Below, piece by piece: positions 18,841-25,280 of a stretch of DNA of 34,083 nucleotides. Location of the stretch: NCBI GenBank assembly GCA_009912575.1, contig WNDP01000035.1, forward strand, positions 1 to 34,083, in the 5' to 3' direction. The notes beneath the pieces were generated by a model, which saw nothing but the letters and a program-made list of their open reading frames with translations, searched no databases and was not told the DNA's origin. Numbering within the stretch: position 1 is the stretch's first letter; the number at the start of each line of letters is the position of its first letter. The position numbers were made by a program, and so were the translations under genes. The stretch comes from Acinetobacter bereziniae (lineage in GTDB: Bacteria > Pseudomonadota > Gammaproteobacteria > Pseudomonadales > Moraxellaceae).

Positions 18841-20037
18841 TTAGAGATTTGGACGAGCGTTGTTGATACGTTCAGCGAGCATTTCAGAAGCATTACGTAG
18901 CGTATCTTGACGTAAATGCGCATAACGCTGAGTCGTGGTAGGTGAAGCATGACCTAATAAATGTTGAACCACATAAATGTCACAACCATTATTCACTGCC
19001 ATGCTGGCAAAGTTGTGGCGTAAGTCGTGGATACGAAAGTTTTCGATCTGAGCGGCTTCTAGAATTTTCTGGAAAGTTTTACGTATATCATTAAAAGGTA
19101 GTCCAGTTTTCGGATTGGCAAACACATACTGAAACTTTCGTGACATCTTGCGAATCACTTGCTGAGCTTCGCTATTGAGCTGAATGATGCGCGGTTTACC
19201 TGATTTATTCTCATTGAGCTTCCAAAGATGGTTGTTCTCATCTAAATCACTCCATTTGAGATTCAACACTTCACCTTTGCGAGCTCCAGTCAATAACAGC
19301 ATTTCCACAATACCAACGATGATTTGGTTATCGATGTCATGAGCGTGATGATTGGCTAAAACATGCATTAAACGTTTTAACTCATCATCACTGAGATAAC
19401 GTTCAATCTGATTCTGTTCAACCAGTTTTTTTACACGGCTCATCGGAGACTGCTCGATGATCTCGCGTTCAAAAGCCACATTGAACATGCTACTTAATAG
19501 TGCTCGTGTTCGATTGACTGTTGCGTTGGCACGATCTTCAGTTTTGATTTCAAGCATCAAATCACTGAGCATTGCTGCTGTAATCTGATTCAACTGGATA
19601 TTGCCTAAAGTGGGTTCAATGTGATTCTTGAACCTTGAAACATCATCCTTCCAAGACTTTTTATTTAACTTCGCCATAGGCATGTAGACCTTATAAAAGA
19701 AATCTGCAAGCTTAGGGATATTTTCAATACGTACTTTCTCCTCAAGAGGATTAATGCCTTTACTCAGCATAATTTGGTAGCTATCTACAAGACTAATTGC
19801 CTGCTGTACGGAAACTTCTGGATATTTACCTAATGTCGTGCTGATCTTTTTTCCCTTAAAGACAGCTCTGAACATAAAAGTCTTACTTGCATTAGAAATA
19901 ACAACTTTTAGTCCTTTCACGTTGGGAACCGAGATTTCGACTTTGGATTTATTCTCTGGTAGCGTGAGTTGTTCGATATTGAAGAACTGTGACAGCCCAA
20001 AATTCGTTGATGATTTAAGCGGGAAAGGTGTGTTCAT
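18841..20037 (-). CDS. Tyrosine integrase of the tRNA island
   Basis: This 398-aa recombinase is complete. Residues 1 to about 105 form an arm-binding region of the P4/DUF4102-like type (FKGKKISTTLGKYPEVSVQQA), about 110-215 the core-binding domain and about 220-398 the catalytic domain. The catalytic set is visible: R in LTGARKGEVLNLKW, K in NENKSGKPR, HDLRHNF for HxxR, H in LLGHAS and the nucleophile in TTTQRYAHLR. It is the only intact integrase between the two 46-nt tRNA repeats and so the best candidate for inserting the island. An AAGGAG ribosome binding site precedes the ATG. The gene is probably co-transcribed with the acidic protein upstream and the helicase downstream. Its central position is unusual, since integrase genes normally lie beside att. 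Confidence 0.92.
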   Translation of the reverse strand: MNTPFPLKSSTNFGLSQFFNIEQLTLPENKSKVEISVPNVKGLKVVISNASKTFMFRAVFKGKKISTTLGKYPEVSVQQAISLVDSYQIMLSKGINPLEEKVRIENIPKLADFFYKVYMPMAKLNKKSWKDDVSRFKNHIEPTLGNIQLNQITAAMLSDLMLEIKTEDRANATVNRTRALLSSMFNVAFEREIIEQSPMSRVKKLVEQNQIERYLSDDELKRLMHVLANHHAHDIDNQIIVGIVEMLLLTGARKGEVLNLKWSDLDENNHLWKLNENKSGKPRIIQLNSEAQQVIRKMSRKFQYVFANPKTGLPFNDIRKTFQKILEAAQIENFRIHDLRHNFASMAVNNGCDIYVVQHLLGHASPTTTQRYAHLRQDTLRNASEMLAERINNARPNL

Positions 20038-20061
20038 ATGGCTCTCCTTGTAGAAAAAAGG

Positions 20062-20115
20062 CGCACTTACCCCTGATCATGAGACCATGTTTCAGAGAAT
20101 CAGAAAATAAGTGCG
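20062..20115. promoter_or_regulatory. Inverted repeat in the integrase leader
   Basis: CGCACTTA and TAAGTGCG lie 38 bases apart in the 113-bp gap between the acidic protein gene and the integrase. It could be a long-loop hairpin or a binding site for a dimeric regulator or excisionase. Confidence 0.35.
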
Positions 20116-20150
20116 TTTAGATAGTTAAGCTAGGCCGATGAAATTACGAC

Positions 20151-20900
20151 TTAGAAGAAAGGTCTTGAGCTGTCATCTAGCTGCTCAAAAGTAGTTGGTG
20201 TATTCAATCTACGAGCATTTTCAGGGGCGATGCTTTCATCAAAGAATTTGTAGATCATCTTAGTAATAAGGTTGTTGGCTTCATCAAACAAATAAAGACC
20301 AAACCCGAATACAGAATCGTTACACATATCGCTCGCGTAATTTGTGCTTTGTAGATAAACGATTTTCGCTGGCTTCAATCTGGACAAAGTCAATTCTAAA
20401 GAATCAAGAGAGTCAGGAATGCTTTGACTTGATGAGTTGCAAGAGCCACCACACCAGATTGATTTATCTTTGGCTTCATCAACTTTCAATAAGCCAATGT
20501 TATTTTTCACAACATATTGTGTGGCAAGATGCCAATGAGCATTAAATAAAAATTCACAGAATTTAGAATCTGCAATTTTATCCTTTTCAACAATAATATT
20601 GCATTCCGCATTAATTTTATCAAACTCATTTTTCTCTTGAATATTAGTCAATGATTCATCTAATTTTAAAATCTGAGATTGATCAATTTCTCGCTCGTTA
20701 AAATAAGCCTGTACTTTACTGAATTCAATTCGTTCTTGAATATCAAGAATGTTATTAAAATCAACGTAATTAATAGAGCCATCATAAATATCAAAATGTG
20801 AATCATTTTGAAAAACATCATTTTCACATTGATCTAAAGAAGCAACAAAATCAGTTTGGTCTTGATCATTTGTATTTGCATCGAATGTAGTCATGTTCAT
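20151..20900 (-). CDS. Acidic protein of unknown function
   Basis: I do not recognise this 249-aa protein. It is strongly acidic in its first half (many D, E and N residues), with no signal peptide or membrane span. The second half contains a cluster SIWCGGSCNSSS (about 150-160) and two further cysteines. It is the first gene of a minus-strand group followed by the integrase and the helicase, so a role in island maintenance, such as an excision or replication accessory factor, is possible but unproven. Base composition is like the rest of the island. A short open reading frame with its own ribosome binding site precedes it. Confidence 0.65.
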   Translation of the reverse strand: MNMTTFDANTNDQDQTDFVASLDQCENDVFQNDSHFDIYDGSINYVDFNNILDIQERIEFSKVQAYFNEREIDQSQILKLDESLTNIQEKNEFDKINAECNIIVEKDKIADSKFCEFLFNAHWHLATQYVVKNNIGLLKVDEAKDKSIWCGGSCNSSSQSIPDSLDSLELTLSRLKPAKIVYLQSTNYASDMCNDSVFGFGLYLFDEANNLITKMIYKFFDESIAPENARRLNTPTTFEQLDDSSRPFF

Positions 20901-20923
20901 TTACCTATGTAGTTTAGAAATTT

Positions 20924-20974
20924 TTAACGACAGCTATAAACTGCGCTAATTACTTGAGGTGGAATCTGAGGCAT
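20924..20974 (-). CDS. Possible 16-residue leader peptide
   Basis: MPQIPPQVISAVYSCR is encoded with GGGAG 8 bases before its ATG, and its stop lies 23 bases before the start of the acidic protein gene. It may be a translated leader that affects the downstream gene. The evidence is only the ribosome binding site and position, and an ORF this short can arise by chance. Confidence 0.22.
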   Translation of the reverse strand: MPQIPPQVISAVYSCR

Positions 20975-21184
20975 TTTTTGCTCCCTGTGCTCACCCGCCA
21001 AATAAGAATAGCAAAACGGTCATTAAAAACAAGCCTTAATTTAACTTAAGTATTTGTAATTAAACGTTTTATTTTAGTGAATTTCTCCATTCTCATTCGA
21101 TATGTCCTAAGAATTGGTGCTTACAAAGTACCACTTTTCAGGTAAAATATAGGTGAATCAAGTGCTCATTTATTAATCAATTTC
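20975..21184. promoter_or_regulatory. Divergent promoter region
   Basis: About 210 AT-rich bases between the minus-strand integrase group and the plus-strand HTH-like gene. It contains GCCTTAATTTAACTTAAG-type short inverted motifs but no operator I can define. It should drive both directions. Confidence 0.4.
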
Positions 21185-21658
21185 ATGAAGAAAATATATT
21201 TCCCAAAGAATATCTATGATGCTTTACAAGAGAATCCTAAGATTTCTATCGCTGAGATACAGCAAGTAAATAAATGCCATCAATCGACTGCATATCGCTA
21301 TAAAAGTAATTTTGAGTTTGCAATAAAAAATCCAGACAAGGTTTTAATTCATCACAAAATTAACAAGGTGAAAATTGAAAATTGGCGACAATTAAATAAC
21401 CAACAGGAACATCTAAATTTATTTTTGAGTTTTACTTTAAATAATGATGGTTTTGATTCAACACCTGATTTACGCGAAAGATTTTATAAGGAATATTCAA
21501 AATATAAAAATCAGACCAACCGAACATTTAATCGTTATTTTAAAAAATTTCGTGATGAAGTTAATATGTCACAGTACAAATTAAAAATCGTTCAATCTTC
21601 AGTTAGACTTCAAGGTTTTTATACTGAAGAAAATACAGATTTTAAACCTAAGGACTAG
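21185..21658 (+). CDS. HTH-like protein, possible regulator
   Basis: This 157-aa basic protein has a possible helix-turn-helix near the N-terminus (about residues 17-42), where ISIAEIQQVNKCHQSTAYRYK resembles a winged or homeodomain-like recognition unit of resolvase or replication-initiator type. The C-terminal 80 residues are rich in F, Y, K and R. It is transcribed divergently from the integrase group, a usual place for a regulator of excision or integration. No family name can be given. No clear ribosome binding site precedes the ATG, so expression may be weak or leaderless. A bidirectional terminator follows. Confidence 0.6.
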   Translation: MKKIYFPKNIYDALQENPKISIAEIQQVNKCHQSTAYRYKSNFEFAIKNPDKVLIHHKINKVKIENWRQLNNQQEHLNLFLSFTLNNDGFDSTPDLRERFYKEYSKYKNQTNRTFNRYFKKFRDEVNMSQYKLKIVQSSVRLQGFYTEENTDFKPKD

Positions 21659-21724
21659 TAGAACGTCCGACAGGTTATTTGTACAAAGCATCATTGGTTG
21701 TCTCACAGAAAACGATACAAAATC

Positions 21725-21751
21725 ACCCCAAGGCCAGAACGGTCTTGGGGT
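21725..21751. terminator. Bidirectional terminator
   Basis: ACCCCAAGGCC pairs with GGTCTTGGGGT around AGAAC (11 bp with one G-T pair), with T-rich sequence on both sides. It separates the convergent genes ending at 21658 (plus) and 21768 (minus). Confidence 0.8.
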
Positions 21752-21767
21752 CTATTTTACGGTTAGG

Positions 21768-22046
21768 TCAGTAATCACTTGGCATCAACAATGTCGTAAA
21801 AGAACGATCAGCTTCTGTGATGATCCAAACTTTATCTTCAGATATCGAATAGCTAGAGAAGATTCGAGTGTCATTAATTAATGCTTCCTCATTTGATTCT
21901 TTGTCTTCATCTTCTAAGTCTCCCCAATCACCAGTTTGATGACGATTAAGTAATTGGAGTAAATCAGTTTGATGTTTCTCTGCAAAAGCCAAAGCATTGG
22001 GTGTAGACACAACTTGACCCAAAGCGAATAGTCGTTGCCTTGTCAT
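21768..22046 (-). CDS. Plasmid/ICE-associated small protein
   Basis: This 92-aa protein belongs to a family common on plasmids and integrative elements. The pattern is G(Q)VV(S)TPNALAF near the start, LLNRHQTGDWGDLEDED in the middle and VWIITEADRSFTTLLMPSDY at the end. Such proteins are often labelled plasmid-related or, wrongly, type I restriction subunit; their function is not known. It is the last gene of a minus-strand cassette with 22106-22447 and 22422-22991, followed by a terminator. Its presence supports an ICE or plasmid origin for the island's accessory genes. Confidence 0.75.
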   Translation of the reverse strand: MTRQRLFALGQVVSTPNALAFAEKHQTDLLQLLNRHQTGDWGDLEDEDKESNEEALINDTRIFSSYSISEDKVWIITEADRSFTTLLMPSDY

Positions 22047-22105
22047 AAATACGTCTCACATAAAAATTAATAGAAAAATGTGCGGGCGGTGGTCCGTAAA
22101 GAGGT

Positions 22106-22447
22106 TTAGATTTGATTGATTTTATGGCGCTCTAAAATCTCAGTCGGAACATAGATCAAAATGCCTTCATTGTCGTTCAGCATGATATACACCTCATACC
22201 AATCATGCTTTTTCTCAACAAATTCAACTTCACCTAATGACAGCTTTTCAGATAAGCTGAAACTGAGCTGAGGAAAAGATTCAGTTAAGTCATTGTCATC
22301 TTCACAAATAACAAACCACCCATGCAGGGTGGCTTGATAAGGTTCATCATACTGATGTTCAAGTGTCTGTATGTGCAGTGAAATACTTGCTCGAATTGAC
22401 TCATCTGATACTTGCTGTAAGTCAGATTGGCTCTTGATGTACTGCAT
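22106..22447 (-). CDS. Island protein of unknown function
   Basis: This 113-aa acidic, soluble protein starts MQYIKSQSDLQQVSD and has an alternating strand pattern in its second half, including FVEKKHDWYEVYIML and EGILIYVPTEI. I do not recognise a family with certainty; similar small proteins accompany the preceding type on mobile elements. The start at 22447 has GGGGGA upstream, while the open frame reaches 22462. It overlaps the end of the upstream gene by 26 bases, so translation is probably coupled. Confidence 0.65.
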   Translation of the reverse strand: MQYIKSQSDLQQVSDESIRASISLHIQTLEHQYDEPYQATLHGWFVICEDDNDLTESFPQLSFSLSEKLSLGEVEFVEKKHDWYEVYIMLNDNEGILIYVPTEILERHKINQI

Positions 22448-22991
22448 TTTCATCCCCCACATTGGCTAAGGCATCAGAGTCATCAATCTGAGTTGATTGT
22501 TGATTCTTTGGTTTAGGACCGCGTTTCCCACTTGCAGGTTTAATATCATGAGAAGATTCAAAGGGTGATGAACTTTGTTGCACAACATCATCAAATGAAA
22601 TTGGCCAAAGTTCATATTCATCATTTACTTCAAGTAATCGTGCAGTTTGTGGATGCAGTCGGATTACACCTTGATCAACTAAGGCAGCTCCTAGAAAACT
22701 TGCATTGTTGACTGACTTACCTACGAATAGTCCTTTCAATGCAACAGCATGGAATGGCTTTGCTGATTGATAAAGCTTCTGTAAGGATAAAATGATCTGA
22801 TCAACTTTGATCAATTCTGTACTGAATCCCCCTGATGATTCATTCTCGCTTAGGGCAATACCAAAGCTTTGATCGTCATTATCTTGCCAGAGTTGATATT
22901 TCAGCTGACCTTTAGCTCTGTCCGATAACTTATTACAACTCCATGTTTTAATGAGCGTCTGATTCATTTTGTCAAAAATTCTTGATTGCAT
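22422..22991 (-). CDS. Island protein of unknown function with basic tail
   Basis: This 189-aa protein has no signal peptide or membrane span. Residues about 85-135 are globular (FHAVALKGLFVGKSVNNASFL and QTARLLEVNDEYELWPISF), then comes a low-complexity serine-rich linker and the basic motif KRGPKPKNQ, an AT-hook-like GRP/RGP element that could touch DNA. It is the first gene of the three-gene minus-strand cassette, with a good AAAGGAAG ribosome binding site 7 bases before the ATG. The DNA-contact idea rests only on that short motif. Confidence 0.65.
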   Translation of the reverse strand: MQSRIFDKMNQTLIKTWSCNKLSDRAKGQLKYQLWQDNDDQSFGIALSENESSGGFSTELIKVDQIILSLQKLYQSAKPFHAVALKGLFVGKSVNNASFLGAALVDQGVIRLHPQTARLLEVNDEYELWPISFDDVVQQSSSPFESSHDIKPASGKRGPKPKNQQSTQIDDSDALANVGDENAVHQEPI

Positions 22992-23010
22992 AATGGCTTC
23001 CTTTAAGCGT

Positions 23011-23045
23011 AAAAAATCCCGATGTACTGCAAGAGTACATCGGGA
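23011..23045 (-). terminator. Strong rho-independent terminator
   Basis: On the minus strand TCCCGATGTACT pairs perfectly with AGTACATCGGGA (12 bp, 5-nt loop) and is followed by six T. It ends the secreted-protein cassette (24380 to 23066). Confidence 0.9.
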
Positions 23046-23065
23046 CCTAAATTTAAGATTGTGGG

Positions 23066-23515
23066 TTAGAACATTGCTTCACATGCAGCGATATGTTTCG
23101 CTACTGATTTGGTGCTTTGTTGATTAGGGGTAAATGTTGTGACCTTTTTATTGTTTAGGTACACATCAATTTTTTTGGCTTTAGAAATTCCTTGTGAAAG
23201 TTCATACCAAGCATTTGCACCATTGCGCCACTTAGTAGAAGCAGATGCAGCTACTTTGCTTTTTCCATCCAATAAGAAAGTTAAAGGATATTTGGAATCA
23301 GAGTTTGCATAGCTATTCTTCGGTGTTTGGAAGCGTACAGAATGATCAAACATATCTCCTGCACCCTCGTTGCAAGTCACCCAAAGCGTATTGCCCTTGA
23401 CATCTTGAATTGAATATTCAGAGAAGCCTTGAGCATATTCAGATTGCCATACATTCGGTGCTGCATAAGTGAATCCAGTAACAGCCAATAATGCTACAAA
23501 CAGTATTTTTTTCAT
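23066..23515 (-). CDS. Secreted or periplasmic protein of unknown function
   Basis: This 149-aa protein has a clear signal peptide (MKKILFVALLAVTGFTYA, then APNVW). The mature part holds two cysteines (in WVTCNEGAG and the C-terminal AACEAMF) that may form a disulfide. Its composition suggests a small beta-rich periplasmic domain. It closes a three-gene minus-strand cassette with the two genes upstream and is followed by a strong terminator. No function is recognised. Small secreted proteins in such islands can be entry-exclusion or surface factors, but nothing here proves it. Confidence 0.7.
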   Translation of the reverse strand: MKKILFVALLAVTGFTYAAPNVWQSEYAQGFSEYSIQDVKGNTLWVTCNEGAGDMFDHSVRFQTPKNSYANSDSKYPLTFLLDGKSKVAASASTKWRNGANAWYELSQGISKAKKIDVYLNNKKVTTFTPNQQSTKSVAKHIAACEAMF

Positions 23516-23542
23516 AAATAATCCTATTCTTATGAAGAGCTT

Positions 23543-23845
23543 TTACTTCTTCACGCATGGTTGAATGCTTTGAATGTACTGACCATCATTGGTATCTTTG
23601 AAAAATCCGTTTTTAGATTGAATCTGTAGACATTGACCCTTTTTAAATGGTTTCATTTGCTTTGCTACTTTGTCTGATAGCATATAAGCATTCAATATAA
23701 CTTCACCTTTGGTTGTTTGGATAATTATTGCTTCACCACTAAAAACGATGTTCTTTTTAAGAGTGACTTGTTCAGTCTTTGCTAATGCAGCATTAGAAAT
23801 AACAAGACCAGTTAAAAGGCAAAATAAAAGTTTGAAATTTTTCAT
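23543..23845 (-). CDS. Small secreted or periplasmic protein
   Basis: This 100-aa protein has a signal peptide (MKNFKLLFCLLTGLVISNAALA, named by its ends, cleavage before KTEQ) and a short beta-rich mature domain (IVFSGEAIIIQTTKGEVILN). Two cysteines (KKGQCLQIQ and SIQPCVKK) could pair. The frame is open to a GTG at 23857, but the ATG at 23845 gives a normal signal sequence. It is 27 bases before the next secreted gene, so the two probably share a transcript. No family is recognised. Confidence 0.65.
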   Translation of the reverse strand: MKNFKLLFCLLTGLVISNAALAKTEQVTLKKNIVFSGEAIIIQTTKGEVILNAYMLSDKVAKQMKPFKKGQCLQIQSKNGFFKDTNDGQYIQSIQPCVKK

Positions 23846-23864
23846 AAATGATCTCACGATTTAA

Positions 23865-24380
23865 TTAATTCACTTGACGATAAATACAGTCATTCCAAGG
23901 AGGTGTATTTTCACGATATTTTGCGCAAGCCATAACCGCACGCTCTAAACCGCCCAGTGTTTGTCCATAGGCGTCAATATCGGAGATAGATACGTCACCT
24001 TGTTTCTTGGTCTGTTGAGTTGCATACTTACGTTGAGCTTCCGCTTGTTCAGCTTGACGTTGTTGCTGTTTCAATTGTTGTTCTTTGAGCTCTTGTTGCT
24101 TTAACAAGAGATATTCCTCTTTGCTATTGAAGTCAGAAAAGCCAACAACCTCACCATTCCCGTTATATTGCAATGCTCGCCATACGGTGACTCCCTTTTC
24201 TGTGACTGGAATAATTCCATCTGGAGATTTCAATATACGTTCAACCATGGCTTGCTGTTGCTGCGTTTGATAAGACACAACTAGATCATTGGCTGAGTTT
24301 GCTGCACGTTGTACATCAGGATTACCTGAAAAGGTCGCTACCGCTGTCAAGGCGGAGTTAAGTAGATTAGAAAACCCCAT
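23865..24380 (-). CDS. Glutamine-rich coiled-coil protein of the island
   Basis: This 171-aa protein starts MGFSNLLNSALTAVATFSG. It has a globular segment (about 45-90) and a strongly Q/E/K-rich coiled coil (about 90-130, KQQELKEQQLKQQQRQAEQ). A cysteine-containing C-terminus follows (VMACAKYRENTPPWNDCIYR). There is no classical signal peptide, although the first 20 residues are mildly hydrophobic. It leads the cassette with the two secreted proteins and starts within the divergent promoter region that contains the XRE operator, so it is probably under the control of the neighbouring regulator. Its function is unknown. Confidence 0.65.
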   Translation of the reverse strand: MGFSNLLNSALTAVATFSGNPDVQRAANSANDLVVSYQTQQQQAMVERILKSPDGIIPVTEKGVTVWRALQYNGNGEVVGFSDFNSKEEYLLLKQQELKEQQLKQQQRQAEQAEAQRKYATQQTKKQGDVSISDIDAYGQTLGGLERAVMACAKYRENTPPWNDCIYRQVN

Positions 24381-24447
24381 ATATTTTTCCTTTAAATATG
24401 CTTATAAAGTAATAACTTAATATCAATCCACAGTCCAAATCAAAGCA

Positions 24448-24468
24448 ATGTACCCGAGTTGGGTACAT
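24448..24468. promoter_or_regulatory. Palindromic operator between divergent genes
   Basis: ATGTACCC-N5-GGGTACAT is a perfect 8-bp inverted repeat, 26 bases before the plus-strand XRE gene and 68 bases before the minus-strand cassette. The form and place are those of an XRE or C-protein operator that would control both directions. Confidence 0.7.
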
Positions 24469-24493
24469 TTCACATTGTATCGATAATGAGCGC

Positions 24494-24748
24494 ATGACAG
24501 CAAGTATCAATACGAAAGAAATGCAGGCTTTGACGAACTGGTTGAAGCAAGCACGACAGGACCAAAAATTTTCTATGCGCGCATTAGCAGAGCGCATGGA
24601 TAAACCACACTCGTTTGTTCAAAAAGTTGAACAAGGCGAACGTCGTTTAGATGTGGTTGAATATGTTTGGTATTGTCGTAAGCTAGGTGTTAATCCACAA
24701 GATGGATTACTTTTGATTGAACAGATGCTCTTAGAGTCTAAAGACTGA
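24494..24748 (+). CDS. XRE-family regulator
   Basis: This 84-aa protein is almost entirely a Cro/C1-type helix-turn-helix: QKFSMRALAERMDKPHSFVQKVEQGERRLDVVEYVWYC, given to show its extent, with the recognition helix around HSFVQKVEQGERR. It should bind as a dimer, most likely at the palindrome 26 bases upstream, repressing itself and the minus-strand cassette. A second, paralogous XRE gene meets it tail to tail four bases downstream. Both share the LDVVEY..YC.(K/R).L and GL.LI endings. Size and operator resemble controllers of restriction-modification systems and small islands. Confidence 0.88.
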   Translation: MTASINTKEMQALTNWLKQARQDQKFSMRALAERMDKPHSFVQKVEQGERRLDVVEYVWYCRKLGVNPQDGLLLIEQMLLESKD

Positions 24749-24752
24749 GCGT

Positions 24753-24986
24753 CTAGATTGAGGTTAGATTTGATTGAATCAGCTCAAGCCCATGATGGGG
24801 GCTGATGTCTAAAGCTTTGCAGTAGAATAAATACTCCACAACATCCAATTGATATTTTCCGCTTTCAACATCCTGAACATAAGTAAATGGTTTATTTAAC
24901 CGATCCGCCAATTGTTCTAAACTTAGGTTTTTTGCCTGACGTTGCTCAGTCAACCATTGTTGCAAGATAATCATCGATTTCCCCAT
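24753..24986 (-). CDS. XRE-family regulator, paralogue
   Basis: This 77-aa helix-turn-helix protein (LSLEQLADRLNKPFTYVQDV) is a diverged copy of the plus-strand regulator four bases away: LNKPFTYVQDVESGKYQLDVVEYLFYCKAL lines up with MDKPHSFVQKVEQGERRLDVVEYVWYCRKL. The pair probably arose by inverted duplication. Its ATG follows directly on the TGA of a 52-aa gene (24987-25145), so it is translated by coupling or termination-reinitiation. MIILQQWL at codon 5 is an alternative start. It may heterodimerise with, or act against, its neighbour; that is inference. Confidence 0.85.
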   Translation of the reverse strand: MGKSMIILQQWLTEQRQAKNLSLEQLADRLNKPFTYVQDVESGKYQLDVVEYLFYCKALDISPHHGLELIQSNLTSI

Positions 24987-25145
24987 TCAAATAAACACAA
25001 GAGCAACAGCACAAAGTTTTGTTGGTAGGTCTGTCTTTTTATCATTACAGACCCGAATCGCTTTGGCTATAGATTTACATTGGGGATGTGGAAGAGTCTC
25101 GATGACTTTAGAGACAGATTCGAGTTTTGGATAGTGTTTTTTCAT
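24987..25145 (-). CDS. 52-aa protein upstream of the XRE paralogue
   Basis: This small basic protein (MKKHYPKLESVSKVIETLP at the start, KLCAVALVFI at the end) has three cysteines and no recognisable domain. An AAGGAG ribosome binding site lies 6 bases before the ATG, and its TGA abuts the ATG of the XRE gene, which argues strongly that it is translated. It may serve mainly to deliver ribosomes to the regulator, or be a partner of it. Confidence 0.6.
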   Translation of the reverse strand: MKKHYPKLESVSKVIETLPHPQCKSIAKAIRVCNDKKTDLPTKLCAVALVFI

Positions 25146-25280
25146 GGTCACTCCTTTAGTGGTTAAAGACCATGAAAATAATATGTGCTTGAAATTAGAC
25201 TAAATACAGGCAATATTAATTTTATTTTTAAGTTTTTGATAAAATTTACATTAAAAAAGATCATCTGAAAGGAGTAAATA

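Noticed and set aside
24367-24597. Minus-strand frame of 76 codons over the XRE operator region
   Set aside because: It runs antisense through the well-supported XRE gene and its operator, and has no ribosome binding site or recognisable domain.
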